Of a DNA stretch of 64,000 bases, positions 50,662-61,034 are shown piece after piece; positions within the stretch are counted from its first letter, which is position 1, and each line of letters begins with the position of its first letter. The notes beneath the pieces are model-generated. The model did not search any database. It saw nothing but the letters and a program-made list of their open reading frames with translations, and was not told the DNA's origin. The position numbers and the translations under genes were made by a program. This DNA comes from Micromonospora citrea (lineage in GTDB: Bacteria > Actinomycetota > Actinomycetes > Mycobacteriales > Micromonosporaceae), in assembly GCF_900090315.1 (NCBI RefSeq), contig NZ_FMHZ01000002.1, forward strand, positions 1,404,501-1,468,500, in the 5' to 3' direction.

Positions 50662-52008
50662 ATGACAGAAGCTCCCACCGAGCCGCGCTCCCGCTGGTCC
50701 GCCTGGACAATCCACGGCGACGGCCGGTCCGTCCGCCCCGGCGACGTGGTCCACCCCGGCGAACGGCTCTCCTGGCCGCGCACCCTCGGCATCGGCGTGC
50801 AGCACGTCGTGGCGATGTTCGGCGCCACGTTCACCGTGCCGCTGATCACCGGCTTCCCGCCGGCCACCACGCTGTTCTTCTCCGGGATCGGCACGCTGCT
50901 GTTCCTGCTGATCACCGGCAACCGGCTGCCCTCGTACCTCGGCTCGTCGTTCGCCTTCATCGCCCCCGTGCTGGCCGCGAAGGCCGGCGGGGACATCGGC
51001 CCGGCGCTCGGCGGCATCGTCGTCGCCGGCGTCGCGCTGGCCGCCGTCGGGCTGGTCGTGCAGCTCGCCGGGTCACGCTGGATCGACGCGCTGATGCCGC
51101 CGGTGGTGACCGGGGCGATCGTCGCGCTCATCGGCCTGAACCTCGCCCCGGTCGCCTGGGACGGCGGGGGCAGCGGCACCGGGGTGAAGGCCCAGCCGCT
51201 GATCGCCGTGGTGACCCTGGCCGCGATCCTGCTCGCCACTGTGGCCTTCCGCGGCTTCCTGGCCCGGCTGTCCATTCTGCTCGGCGTGCTGGTCGGTTGG
51301 CTGCTCGCCGCCGCGCTCGGCGACCTGGACCCGAAGGCCGTCGACGGGCTGCGCGACGCCGCCTGGATCGGCCTGCCGGAGTTCCACGCGCCGAGTTTCA
51401 GTCTGCGCGCGGTGGTGCTGGTCATCCCCGTGATCCTGGTGCTGATCGCCGAGAACGCCGGACACGTCAAGGCAGTCGCCGCGATGACCGGCCGCAACCT
51501 GGACAGGGACATGGGCCGGGCGTTCATGGGCGACGGCCTGGCCACCGTGCTCGCCGGCTCCGGCGGCGGCTCCGGCACCACCACCTACGCCGAGAACATC
51601 GGCGTCATGGCCGCCACCCGCGTCTACTCCACGGCCGCGTACTGGGTGGCCGGGCTCGCGGCGGTGCTGCTCGGACTCAGCCCGAAGTTCGGCGCGCTGA
51701 TCCTCACCGTGCCGGCGGGCGTGCTCGGCGGCGCCACCACCGCCCTCTACGGCCTCATCGCCATCCTCGGCGCCCGGATCTGGATCGAGAACCGGGTGGA
51801 CTTCCACGACCCGGTGAACCTGATGACGGCGGCGGTCGCGCTGATCGTCGGCGCGGCCAACTACACCCTCACCGCCGGCGATCTGTCCTTCAACGGCATC
51901 GCCCTGGGCACCGCCGCCGCCCTGGTCATCTACCACGGCATGCGCCTGGTGGCCCACCTGCGCGGAACCACCCCCGAACCCCGCCAAACCCCCGACCCCG
52001 AACTCTGA
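50662..52008 (+). CDS. Uracil-xanthine (NCS2) permease
   Basis: A 448-residue NCS2/UraA-type nucleobase transporter with 14 expected helices. Family marks are QHVVAMFGATFTVPLITG near residue 43, NRLPSYLGSSFAFIAPV near 88 and the AENAGHVKAVAAMTGR region near 270 with the substrate-site glutamate. GGGSGTTTYAENIGVMA near 300 is the second conserved loop. It imports uracil or xanthine by proton symport. The ATG follows AGGGCCACCC, a weak site. It stands alone; the last 20 residues are hydrophilic. Nothing links it to the polymer genes. Confidence 0.9.
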   Translation: MTEAPTEPRSRWSAWTIHGDGRSVRPGDVVHPGERLSWPRTLGIGVQHVVAMFGATFTVPLITGFPPATTLFFSGIGTLLFLLITGNRLPSYLGSSFAFIAPVLAAKAGGDIGPALGGIVVAGVALAAVGLVVQLAGSRWIDALMPPVVTGAIVALIGLNLAPVAWDGGGSGTGVKAQPLIAVVTLAAILLATVAFRGFLARLSILLGVLVGWLLAAALGDLDPKAVDGLRDAAWIGLPEFHAPSFSLRAVVLVIPVILVLIAENAGHVKAVAAMTGRNLDRDMGRAFMGDGLATVLAGSGGGSGTTTYAENIGVMAATRVYSTAAYWVAGLAAVLLGLSPKFGALILTVPAGVLGGATTALYGLIAILGARIWIENRVDFHDPVNLMTAAVALIVGAANYTLTAGDLSFNGIALGTAAALVIYHGMRLVAHLRGTTPEPRQTPDPEL

Positions 52009-52099
52009 CCCACCACCCACCCCGGCCTCGCCCCGCCGGCCGACCGGCCGGCTGGCCGACCGGCCGTCGGCCGTCGGCCGTCGGCCGTCGGCCGACCCT

Positions 52100-52160
52100 G
52101 TTGATCATGACGTTGTCGGCAATCGCCACGGCGTATCGCGACGACAACGTCATGATCAAC
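52100..52160. repeat. Intergenic inverted repeat with 19-bp arms
   Basis: Arms 52100-52118 (GTTGATCATGACGTTGTCG) and 52142-52160 are perfect complements around a 23-base loop. It lies between the convergent permease and parC-like genes, in AT-richer sequence than its surroundings. It could serve as a terminator or be a mobile palindromic element. Confidence 0.82.
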
Positions 52161-52181
52161 GCTAAGCGGCCAGTGCGCGGA

Positions 52182-52325
52182 GCCCGGGCCGCGCGGGAGC
52201 CCGGGCCGCGCGGGAGCCCGGGCCGCGCGGGAGCCCGGGCCGCGCGGGAGCCCGGGCCGCGCGGGAGCCCGGGCCGCGCGGGAGCCCGGGCCGCGCGGGA
52301 GCCCGGGCCGCGCGGGAGCCCGGGC
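52182..52325. repeat. 17-bp tandem array, about 8.4 copies
   Basis: A run of near-perfect copies of GCCCGGGCCGCGCGGGA in direct orientation, without spacers. Each unit contains the palindrome CCCGGG. It ends 20 bases before the parC terminator. Copy number may vary between strains. Confidence 0.9.
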
Positions 52326-52345
52326 TCCGGGCGCGGAGGATGGGC

Positions 52346-52376
52346 GCGCGCCCCGGACCTCGGGTCCGGGGCGCGC
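52346..52376 (-). terminator. parC terminator hairpin
   Basis: A perfect 14-bp stem (52346-52359 and 52363-52376) with a three-base loop, nine bases after the parC-like stop on the minus strand. Confidence 0.85.
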
Positions 52377-52384
52377 GGGGGGGG

Positions 52385-54874
52385 TCAGTCGCGTTCGACC
52401 TGGTGGCCGACGACGGTCGGGCCGAGCATGACGGCGAAGCCGGAGCCGTCGCGGCGCGGATCCGCCGCCGGCAGCTCCACCGGCTCGCCCGTGGCGGTGG
52501 CACCCACCGGACGCGGCCCCACCCAGGCCACGACCACGTCGGTCTCACCCTTGAGGAACCGGTGGGCACGCACCCCGCCGGTCGCCCTGCCCTTCGCCGG
52601 GTACGCCTGGAACGGCGTCACCTTGACCGTCGCGCCCGTGGAGGTGACCACCATCGGCTCACCGTGCGCCGGGTCGTCGGTGCGGACCGCGCCGAAGAAC
52701 ACCACCCGCGCGCCGGCCGGCAGGTTGATGCCCGCCATGCCGCCGCCCTTGAGGCCCTGCGGGCGCACGAGCCCGGCGGCGAAGCGCAGCAGCGACGCCT
52801 CGGAGGTGACGAACGTGAGCGTCTCCGCCCCGTCGGTCAGCCAGGTCGCCCCGACCACCTCGTCGCCCTCGCGCAGGCCGATCACCTCGAACTCGTCGGA
52901 ACGGACGGGCCACTCCGGCGCGCAGACCTTGACCACGCCCTGCCGGGTGCCCAGCGCCAGCCCCGGGGAGCCCTCGGCCGTCGGCCCGAGCGGCGCCAGC
53001 CCCACCACGGTCTCGCCGGGCTCCAGCGGCACCAGCTCGGCGGCGGCCATCCCGCCGCGCAGCGACACCGTCCCGGCCTGCTCGGGCAGCACCGGCAGCG
53101 GCAGCACGTCGACCTTGAACGCGCGGCCTGCGCTGGTCACCAGCAACACCCGGCCCCGGGCGGTGGAGTGCACCACGGCGCGTACGGCGTCGTGCTTGAC
53201 CCGGCCGTGCCGCCGGCGACCCTCGGACGCCTCCTCCGACTCCGCCGCCGTCCGGGCGACCAGCCCGGTCGCGGACAGGATCACCTGGCACGGGTCGTCG
53301 GCGACCTCCAGCGGGCCGGCCGGCGCGGACGCGGCCAGCACCTCCTTCAGGTCGCCGTCGACGAGCGTGGTGCGGCGCGGGGCGCCGAACTGCTTGACGA
53401 CGGCCGCCAGCTCGTCGGAGACGACCTTCTTCAGCACCTTCGGGTCGTCGAGGATCGTCGAGAGCTGGGCGATCTCCGTGCGCAGCTTCTCCTGCTCGGC
53501 CTCCAGCTCGATCCGGTCGTACCTGGTCAGCCGGCGCAGCGGAGTGTCCAGGATGTAGGTCGCCTGGATCTCGGAGAGCCTGAACTTCTGCATCAGGCCG
53601 TCCTTGGCGGCCTGGGCGTCCTCGCTGGCCCGGATCAGCTTGACCACCTTGTCGATGTCGAGCAGGGCGATCAGCAGGCCGTCGACCAGGTGCAGCCGCT
53701 CCTCGCGCTTGCGGCGGCGGTAGGAGCTGCGCCGGGTCACGACCTCGTAGCGGTGGGCCAGGAAGACCTCCAGCAGCGCCTTCAACCCGAGGGTCTGCGG
53801 CTGCCCGTCGACCAGCACCAGGTTGTTGACGCCGAACGACTGCTCCAGCGGGGTGAGCCGGTAGAGGTCGGCGAGCAGCGCCTGCGGGTTGACGCCGACC
53901 TTGCACTCGATGACCAGGCGGGTGCCGCTCTCCCGGTCGGTGAGGTCCTTGACGTCGGCGATGCCGGTGAGCCGCTTGGTCTTGTTGACCTCGTTGGTGA
54001 TGGCCGCGATGACCTTCTCCGCGCCGACGCCGTACGGCAGTTCGACGACGGTGATCGCCTGCCGGCCCCGGCTGCCCTCCAGCGGGCCGATCTCGACCTT
54101 GCCCCGCATGCGGACCACGCCGCGCCCGGTCTCGTAGGCCCGGCGCACCTCGTCGAGGCCGAGGAGCAGGCCGCCGGTGGGCAGATCGGGGCCGGGGACG
54201 AACTCCATCAGCTTGTCTAGCGTGGCGTCCGGGTGGTTGATCAGCCAGCGGGCGGCCGAGACGACCTCGCCGAGGTTGTGCGGGATCATGTTGGTGGCCA
54301 TGCCGACCGCGATCCCGGACGCGCCGTTGACCAGCAGGTTGGGGAACGCGGCGGGCAGCACCGTGGGCTGGGTCAGCGAGCCGTCGTAGTTGGGCTCGAC
54401 GTCGACCGTGTCCTCGCCCATCTCGCCGACGAGCAGCATCGCCTCCCGGGACATTCGGGCCTCGGTGTAACGTGCTGCCGCCGGTCCGTCGTCCTGGCTT
54501 CCGAAATTTCCATGCCCGTCGATGAGTGGCACGTTCAGCGAGAAGTCCTGCGCCAGCCGGACCATCGCGTCGTAGATGGCGGTGTCGCCGTGCGGGTGGT
54601 AGCGGCCCATCACGTCACCGACCACCCGAGCCGACTTGACGTGGGCGCGATCGGGGCGGAAACCGGACTCGTACATCGACCAGAGGATGCGGCGGTGCAC
54701 CGGCTTGAGGCCGTCGCGGGCGTCGGGCAGGGCCCGGGAGTGGATCACCGAGAAGGCGTACTCCAGGTAGGAGTCGGAGACTTCGGTGACCAGCGGATTG
54801 TCGAAGACCCGCGCGCCGGCCTGGTCGAAGGCGGACAGGTCCACCTTGGCGCGGTCGTCCTTGCGGCGTGCCAT
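52385..54874 (-). CDS. parC: Type IIA DNA topoisomerase subunit A (ParC-like)
   Basis: An 829-residue DNA-cleaving subunit. The catalytic Tyr is Y136 in ARYTEARMS; the family's [18 protein letters not shown] is at about 47-64 and [11 protein letters not shown] near 93. A coiled-coil gate region (about 380-480) and a C-terminal beta-propeller domain (about 520-800) follow. No QRRGGKG GyrA box is seen in the propeller (only [10 protein letters not shown]), so it is closer to topoisomerase IV ParC than to gyrase, though actinobacterial pairs of this kind are sometimes called gyrase-like. The gene starts 29 bases after parE. The partner carries an intein. Confidence 0.85.
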   Translation of the reverse strand: MARRKDDRAKVDLSAFDQAGARVFDNPLVTEVSDSYLEYAFSVIHSRALPDARDGLKPVHRRILWSMYESGFRPDRAHVKSARVVGDVMGRYHPHGDTAIYDAMVRLAQDFSLNVPLIDGHGNFGSQDDGPAAARYTEARMSREAMLLVGEMGEDTVDVEPNYDGSLTQPTVLPAAFPNLLVNGASGIAVGMATNMIPHNLGEVVSAARWLINHPDATLDKLMEFVPGPDLPTGGLLLGLDEVRRAYETGRGVVRMRGKVEIGPLEGSRGRQAITVVELPYGVGAEKVIAAITNEVNKTKRLTGIADVKDLTDRESGTRLVIECKVGVNPQALLADLYRLTPLEQSFGVNNLVLVDGQPQTLGLKALLEVFLAHRYEVVTRRSSYRRRKREERLHLVDGLLIALLDIDKVVKLIRASEDAQAAKDGLMQKFRLSEIQATYILDTPLRRLTRYDRIELEAEQEKLRTEIAQLSTILDDPKVLKKVVSDELAAVVKQFGAPRRTTLVDGDLKEVLAASAPAGPLEVADDPCQVILSATGLVARTAAESEEASEGRRRHGRVKHDAVRAVVHSTARGRVLLVTSAGRAFKVDVLPLPVLPEQAGTVSLRGGMAAAELVPLEPGETVVGLAPLGPTAEGSPGLALGTRQGVVKVCAPEWPVRSDEFEVIGLREGDEVVGATWLTDGAETLTFVTSEASLLRFAAGLVRPQGLKGGGMAGINLPAGARVVFFGAVRTDDPAHGEPMVVTSTGATVKVTPFQAYPAKGRATGGVRAHRFLKGETDVVVAWVGPRPVGATATGEPVELPAADPRRDGSGFAVMLGPTVVGHQVERD

Positions 54875-54903
54875 CGTTCAGTTTCCCTTTCGGCGGACGG
54901 TGC

Positions 54904-57900
54904 TCATGCGTCGATCGCCTCGCGGTCGACCCGGTCGGCGGAGTCGATCAGCCAGTTGCGGCGCGGCTCCACCTTCTCCCCCATCAGCAGTTCGAGGATC
55001 CGCTCGGCGGCGTCGACGTCGTCGAGGGTGATCCGGCGGACCGCCCGGGTGGCCGGGTTCATCGTGGTCTCCCACAGCTCGTCGGCGTCCATCTCGCCGA
55101 GGCCCTTGAAGCGCGGGATCGGGGTGACGATCTGCTTGCCGGCCTTCTCCAGCTTGCGGACCGTCGCCTCCATCTCGGCCTGGGTGTAGGTGTAGATCGT
55201 CTGCGGGTTGCGCCCCTTCGTGGTGATCTTGTGCAGGGGCGGCATCGCGGCGTAGAGCCGGCCAGCCTCGATCAGCGGCCGCATGTAGCGGGCGAAGAGC
55301 GTGATCAGCAGCGTGCGGATGTGCGCGCCGTCCACGTCGGCGTCGGCCATGATCAGCACTCGGCCGTAGCGCATGGCCGACAGGTCGAAGGTGCGGCCGG
55401 AACCGGCCCCGAGCACCTGCACGATCGCCGCGCACTCGGCATTGTCCAGCACCTGCTGGAGGTTGGCCTTCTGCACGTTGAGGATCTTGCCCCGGATCGG
55501 AAGAAGCGCCTGATATTCGGCCGTGCGTGCAACCCGCGCACTGTTGTGGACGAAGACTCCGGCCTCAAGGGCGAAGTTGTGGTGACCCTCGACCGTCAGG
55601 TCATACACGTCTGCGGTCTCATCGAGCCGCTCCACCGATACGACATGGTGGTTGACCAGGCCGACCGACTCCCGCAGACGGGTGTAGTCGCCGTCGTAGA
55701 GGGCGAGGAGCCGGTCGAACCGCAGACCGGTGCGCGCGCTCCGGAGGCGCTCGGCCTCGTACGCTTGCGCAAGTTCGGCGTCCGGCAGCCCCAGCAGCGG
55801 GGCGAGGCGCCGAAGCGCTGCCAGGCGCCTGCCCTCCTGCTGACGATCCACCCGTTCCGCCCGGGGCACGTTGGCCACGTACGCGGCCCGGCCCGCCTGG
55901 GCCTTGGCGAGGTGACCGGTAGCCGGGTCCGACATTCGCCGCTTCATCAGGCGTGAGTGGCGTTCGCCGAATTCCGGATTGTCCTCGTGCCAGGCCAGCA
56001 CCGCGTTGCGCTGGCGTTCCCGCTCGGCGGGATCGGCGAACTGCTCGACGGTCTTTCGCGAACGCCAGGCACGCAACCCGGGATCGTCCCACTGCCGCAC
56101 TGCACGGTCACGCCACTCCTGGCGACGAGCGGGATCGGCAAAATACCTGCGGACGCGGTCGGCGGCGGCCTCTCGGTGCTCAGGCTTCGACCAGTACTGC
56201 GCCTGTCGGTCGCGCATCCGATCGGCGTAGGCGCGCCGCTCGTCGTCGCTGAGCGCGTTGTACCAGTCCTGGAAGGCCTGTTCGATCTTCGCCCGGAACG
56301 CGGGTGACTCGTTGAGCGCGAACAGCCGGGCAAGGCATGCCTCACGGAAGGCAGGATCACGCCACTGCGCGGTGAGCATGGCGGACTTGAATTCCCGGCC
56401 ACCGTTGTCGAACCACTCCCGCCAGCCCGCCTGGACGTGTTCGCCCATCATCGCGGCGTGCAGTGCCGAATGATCGGCCCAGGTCATCCGCTGGATGTTC
56501 CGCGGATCGTTGTTGCGCTTGTTGATGTCGACGTGGTGACGGACGTTGCCGTTGGCGGCGCTGTCCCTTCCGTGACGGAGATTCCACGCGTCCGCGAGGT
56601 AGTGGGTGTAGACCCACTCCTCGCGATCGTTCATCCAGACCCGTTCGTATCCGTGCAGTTTATGCCCCTCGGCCTTGCTGGAGACGCTTCGATAGAGCGG
56701 CATCAGCGATTCGCCGGGGGCCAGGGCGTCGGCGCGCCGATAGGAGCCGTCACGTAGCCGGAAGAGGTGGTCCGGTGTGCACCGCACCGACTCACCGTTG
56801 TCGAGGACGACTCGGACGAGCGGAGCGTTTCGCTTGGTCAGACGCGGTTCCACCAGAGGAGCGATCACCACACGGCCAGCCTTGTTGGTCGTGTAGCCGA
56901 AATGGGTCACTCCCTGAGCCCAGTCGGCTGCCAGATCGGCGAAGGACCTGGCCTCGCCCGAGGCGAGCGCCACCATGGTGTCGCCGGTAAAGCACCCCAA
57001 CGCGCTGTCACCCTCGACGATGAACAGCTCGCTGCGATCGACCCCGGTGGCGCGGCAGTCGACCAGCTTGGGTGGCATCGACGCGCCCTCCAGGGCGGTC
57101 TTGCGGCGGGCGGCGTCCTTCTGCTGCTTCTGGGTCAGCCGCACCCGGGCCGCGTCGACGATCTTCTGCAGGACCGTACGCGCCTCGGCCTTGGTCCTGC
57201 GGTCCTCCAGCCAGGCCTTCAGGTGCTGCTCGACAAGCGACTGGATCACCTTGGTGATGCCGGCGGTGGAGAGCTCGTCCTTGGTCTGCGAGGTGAACTG
57301 CGGCTCCGGGATCCGCACGTGCACGACCGCGGTCATGCCCTCCAGGACGTCGTCCAGGGTGGGCGGATCCTCCTTGGCCTTGAGCAGGCCACGGGTGTTG
57401 CGGACGGCGTCGGCGAGGGTGCGCGCCAGGGCCCGCTCGAAGCCCTTGCGGTGGGTGCCGCCGTGCGCGTTGCGGATGGTGTTGGTGAAGCATTCGACGG
57501 TGCGCTCGTAGCCCGTGCCCCACCGGAAGGCCACCTCGACCTCGGCCCGGCGCTGCACGTTGGACTGCATCACCCCGTTGGCGTCGGCGGCGTTCTCGCG
57601 GTAGGTGCCCTCGCCGGTGACCATCAGCGTGCCGGAGACGGGCCGGTCGCCGGCCGGGGCGAGGAACTCCACCATGTCGGTCAGCCCGTTGGGGTAGTGG
57701 AATTTCTCCTCGGTCGGCTCCTCGCCGGTGTGGTCGCGCAGCGTGTAGCTGACGCCGGGGACCAGGAACGCGGTGTTGCGCAGCTTCGTCCGCACGGCGT
57801 CGGCGTCCAGCGCGGCACCGGTCTCGAAGTAGCGCGCGTCATGCCACCAGCGGATCGAGGTGCCGGTGCGCTGGCCGCGCTTCATCGCGCCGACGATCTG

Positions 57901-58413
57901 GAGCCCGGGGCCGGGGGTGAAGGCGGCGTCGGGGCCGTCGCCGTCGAAGATGCCCGGCACGCCGTGCCGGAACGACATCGCGTGGATCTTGCCGCCCCGG
58001 CGGACGGTGACGTCGAACCGACGGGACAGGGCGTTGACCGCCGAGGCGCCCACGCCGTGCAGGCCGCCGGAGGTCTTGTAGCCGGAGCCGCCGAACTTGC
58101 CGCCGGCGTGCAGCCGGGTCAGCACCAGCTCGACGCCGGAGATGCCCGACTTGGCGTGCACGTCGGTGGGGATGCCGCGCCCGTCGTCGTCGACCTGGAC
58201 CGAGCCGTCGACGTGCAGCGTCACCTCGACCTTCGTGGCGTGGCCGGCGACGCCCTCGTCGGTCGAGTTGTCGAGGATCTCGTTGACGAGGTGACCCACG
58301 CCACGGCTGTCGGTGGAGCCGATGTACATGCCGGGCCGCTTGCGGACGGCGTCCAGCCCTTCGAGGTGCGTGAGGTCGTCGGCCCCGTACAGGGTCTCAG
58401 GCTCTGCGGTCAA
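54904..58413 (-). CDS. parE: Type IIA DNA topoisomerase subunit B (ParE-like), intein precursor
   Basis: An 1169-residue precursor that yields a 685-residue ATPase subunit after splicing. The GHKL ATPase motifs are clear: EILDNSTDEG near 45, DDGRGIP near 76 and TSGGLHGVGAS near 114. The transducer domain follows. The TOPRIM motif EGDSA (467-471) is split by an intein after EGDSALG; TOPRIM DADVDG lies in the C-extein. The spliced join reads EGDSALGSARVAR, typical of actinobacterial ParE-like subunits. It is upstream of parC in one operon. Splicing is required for activity, because the intein interrupts the metal-binding site. Confidence 0.88.
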   Translation of the reverse strand: MTAEPETLYGADDLTHLEGLDAVRKRPGMYIGSTDSRGVGHLVNEILDNSTDEGVAGHATKVEVTLHVDGSVQVDDDGRGIPTDVHAKSGISGVELVLTRLHAGGKFGGSGYKTSGGLHGVGASAVNALSRRFDVTVRRGGKIHAMSFRHGVPGIFDGDGPDAAFTPGPGLQIVGAMKRGQRTGTSIRWWHDARYFETGAALDADAVRTKLRNTAFLVPGVSYTLRDHTGEEPTEEKFHYPNGLTDMVEFLAPAGDRPVSGTLMVTGEGTYRENAADANGVMQSNVQRRAEVEVAFRWGTGYERTVECFTNTIRNAHGGTHRKGFERALARTLADAVRNTRGLLKAKEDPPTLDDVLEGMTAVVHVRIPEPQFTSQTKDELSTAGITKVIQSLVEQHLKAWLEDRRTKAEARTVLQKIVDAARVRLTQKQQKDAARRKTALEGASMPPKLVDCRATGVDRSELFIVEGDSALGCFTGDTMVALASGEARSFADLAADWAQGVTHFGYTTNKAGRVVIAPLVEPRLTKRNAPLVRVVLDNGESVRCTPDHLFRLRDGSYRRADALAPGESLMPLYRSVSSKAEGHKLHGYERVWMNDREEWVYTHYLADAWNLRHGRDSAANGNVRHHVDINKRNNDPRNIQRMTWADHSALHAAMMGEHVQAGWREWFDNGGREFKSAMLTAQWRDPAFREACLARLFALNESPAFRAKIEQAFQDWYNALSDDERRAYADRMRDRQAQYWSKPEHREAAADRVRRYFADPARRQEWRDRAVRQWDDPGLRAWRSRKTVEQFADPAERERQRNAVLAWHEDNPEFGERHSRLMKRRMSDPATGHLAKAQAGRAAYVANVPRAERVDRQQEGRRLAALRRLAPLLGLPDAELAQAYEAERLRSARTGLRFDRLLALYDGDYTRLRESVGLVNHHVVSVERLDETADVYDLTVEGHHNFALEAGVFVHNSARVARTAEYQALLPIRGKILNVQKANLQQVLDNAECAAIVQVLGAGSGRTFDLSAMRYGRVLIMADADVDGAHIRTLLITLFARYMRPLIEAGRLYAAMPPLHKITTKGRNPQTIYTYTQAEMEATVRKLEKAGKQIVTPIPRFKGLGEMDADELWETTMNPATRAVRRITLDDVDAAERILELLMGEKVEPRRNWLIDSADRVDREAIDA
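55543..56994 (-). mobile_element. HNH-endonuclease intein in the ParE TOPRIM motif (484 aa)
   Basis: The intein begins with Cys (residue 474 of the precursor, CFTGDTMVAL) and ends VFVHN before Ser+1. Block B (TPDH, intein residues 73-76) and block F (VYDLTVEGHHNFA, 463-475) are present, so all splicing residues are in place. The N-terminal part closely resembles GyrB inteins of cyanobacteria (CFSGDTLVAL pattern). Residues 151-182 hold an HNH endonuclease motif (VRHHVDINKRNNDPRNIQ). Residues about 205-360 are a run of short helical repeats with W/F-x-D-P starts, likely DNA-binding. It is inserted at a highly conserved site, as homing elements usually are. Confidence 0.92.
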
Positions 58414-58526
58414 CTGGTCGTACTCCCGGGTCTCGGCGGTGTGGTGCCGCGTCCGACATCGTCGGTCGGCCGGCGCGCCGGAGCGAGCCTAACCGGGAGA
58501 TGCGACAGGACGACGGCGCCCCGCAG

Positions 58527-58559
58527 CGAGGCCCGCACCACGTCGCGGTGCGGGCCTCG
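58527..58559 (-). terminator. Hairpin terminator
   Basis: 13-bp perfect arms (58527-58539 and 58547-58559) with a seven-base loop, downstream of the frameshifted DNRLRE gene and 110 bases upstream of parE. Confidence 0.75.
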
Positions 58560-58621
58560 GCGGCGTCGTCGCGCGGTGTGTCCGGATCCGGCGCCGACCG
58601 GCGCCGTGACCGGTTCGCGGG

Positions 58622-60704
58622 TCAGCCGGCCGCGGGTGGGTCCACCTGGACAACAACCGAGCCGTACCCGACGTTCCCGACGCTGTCGACGGCCGCCACG
58701 TAGAGGGTGTTCGTGCCGTGGGCCGGGGTGGTCAGGGTCACCGACACCGTCCTGCCGGGGTAGCCGAGGGTGGTGCCGGCCTCCGCCTCCTCGGTGGGCG
58801 GGCTGCTCCAGCCGTACCGGAAGCTCACCACGTCGGAGTCGGGCGAGCGGAGCTTGTACGTGTAGAACTGCCCGGGCGGGGCGGGGTTGGTGACCGGGTC
58901 GACGGTCACCGTGGGAGCCGTGTCGTCGACGGTGAACTCGCACCACGGCGACCAGGGGCTGACCATGCCGTAGGGCGCGGCGTCGGTGCTGCGGGTCCGC
59001 CAGGCGTACGCGCCGCCGCCGTTGACGCCGGTCACGGGCGCCGTGGTGGACCGTGCGCCGGCGGTCACCGTCGCGCCGGCCGGCGGGGTCAGTCGCGGCG
59101 TGCTGCTGTCGTAGCTGCCCGAGGCGGGGACCTCCAGCAGCTCGTACGTGGTCTGCAGGGTCTGGCCGGCGTCCGCGTCGGGGAAGACGGCGGAGAGGGT
59201 CGGCGCGGTCGGCAGGGCGACCCGGCCGCCGGCGACGCAGTCCTGCCCGCCGGCCTGGAGGCCGGTCGGCTGACCGGGCAGGGAGTCGTAGTCGACCAGC
59301 AGGCGGGCCTCGTCCGGGTAGAACTTCTTGTACCGGTTCTGGTCGCTCTCGCCGGTGCCCGTCGAGTCGCTGCACGCGCAGAAGCCGAAGGTGATCGAGG
59401 CTGCTCCGGTGCCGGCCTGGGTGCGGACGGCCGCCGTGACGTTGCTGCCGGTGAAGTTCATGACGGCGTCGGGCTGCGGACCGGTGGCGCAGGCGCTGGC
59501 GCTGGCGCTCGCCCTGAGCGCGGTCAGCGCGGGGGCCCAGGCGGTGCGGGGGGTGCTCGCGACGGGTGCCGACTGGTGCATGTAGGTCGGCGTGGCGAAG
59601 CAGCTCCAGGAGTGGTCCAGCTTCATCCGGACGTACGCCGACTGGATGTGCTTGCCCGCGAGCACGCCGGTCGGGAACTCGAAGTACGAGCGGTAGGTGC
59701 GGTTGCTGTCGGGGGTGTAGCCGACGATCGCCCGGGTGGTGTCGCTGTTGGTGAAGTTGTCGCTGGTGGCGTACGCCCAGCGGCTCCTGACGGCCGACCA
59801 CGACGGGTCGATGTAGACCGGGAAGGCGGCCTTCGCCGGGTCGAGCAGGCCCGGCGTGGGGCGCAGCACCAGGTCGCCGGCGGCGTCGATGGCGGTGGCG
59901 ACCGGAGCGGTCCGGGCCCCCGCGCCGGGGCCGGCGGCGGAGGACCGTCCCGCCGCCGACCTGCCGGTGACGGAGGCGGAGTCCCACATCTCCGCAGGCG
60001 CGCTGCGCGCCACCTCGACGGCGCCGGCGTGCGCCCGCAGCGAGCCGTCCGCGTCGCGCCGGACCCGCACGTCGCCGCCGAGGTCGAAGCGGATCTCCCG
60101 CAGGGCGGGGTCGGCGGCCGCCTGCGGGGTCTTCACCGTGAGGACGTGCGTGAATCCGGTGCGGGTGGCCCGCAGGACCAGGTCCACGCCGGGCAGCACC
60201 TCGGGATAGGTGGCGGCGTCGCCTTCGACGACCGGCGCGGGAAGCGCGTGCGGCCAGGACAGGGTCAGGGACTTCCCACCGTTGGTCAGCGTGGTGGCCG
60301 GGCCGCGCCCGCCGGCCGGCCGAGAACCGAACGTCGGCCGGGGAGACCGCCGGACGGAACCCGTCGGCGCCGTCGCGGCGCAGGGTGAGGTCGATGTCGG
60401 CCCACGACCCGTCGGCCCGGCGGACCCGCTGCGGGACGGCGGCGGATTCGGCCACGAAGCCGCCGGAGGGCTTGGCGAAGACCTGGGTCAGTTCGGTGCG
60501 GGCGGCGAGCACCTCCACCCGCCGGCCGGTCCGCGCGGCCGTCGCGGTGGCCCGCTGCGCCTCGGCGGCGGCGCCCGTGCCGGCGGCGGTCGGCTGCGGC
60601 GCGGCCGACGCGGGCGCGGCCAACGCGGTGGCGCCGAGCGCCACCACCAGCCCGGCCGCCGCGAGACGACGGACGGATCGGTTCTGGATCAGGACAGCGT
60701 GCAT
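58622..60704 (-). pseudogene. Secreted DNRLRE/FN3-type protein, frameshifted
   Basis: Two frames together encode a protein of about 690 residues. The first (from ATG 60704) has a signal peptide (VRRLAAAGLVVALGATALAAPASA) and reads to about SPADVRFS. The second continues at once with GGRGPATTLTNGG and runs to 58622. The switch lies in a GC-rich run near 60305-60330 and fits one extra base. The C-terminal frame has a DNRLRE-like beta domain (FPVYIDPSW, YFEFPTG, LLVDYDSLPGQPTG) and Ig/FN3-like repeats. The rest of the frame is intact, so the shift may be a sequencing error or recent. Upstream, 60705-61034 (330 bases) is divergent spacer and holds a TAGGCT at 60981-60986 that could serve the methyltransferase. 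Confidence 0.75.
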
Positions 60705-61034
60705 CGAGCGGCCAGCGGCCACCGCAACCCCCGTGGAAGTAGGAAGCCGGACGCCCGGAACTGTAGAGACGGACTTCGACCGGTGTCCATAGCCGTCACA
60801 TCCTGTGAGCACAAGCGGGACATAGGCCCTCACGACCGCCCCGCCGTCGCCGCTCGGTCGACGCTCCGTCAGGCGACGCTCGATGCCTCGTGCCCCGGAG
60901 GGAGCGCCGGAGGACGGAACGGCCCGGCGGCGTCGGCTGCGGGTCTGGCGTGCCGGCCGGCGGATGTCGGTACCGGCCCCTAGGCTCGTGGCGGTCGCGC
61001 CGGGCGGGAGCGCCGACGTCAGTTGGGGGCTGGG

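Noticed and set aside
52182..52325. CRISPR array
   Set aside because: The 17-bp units are directly adjacent with no unique spacers, and no cas genes are nearby.
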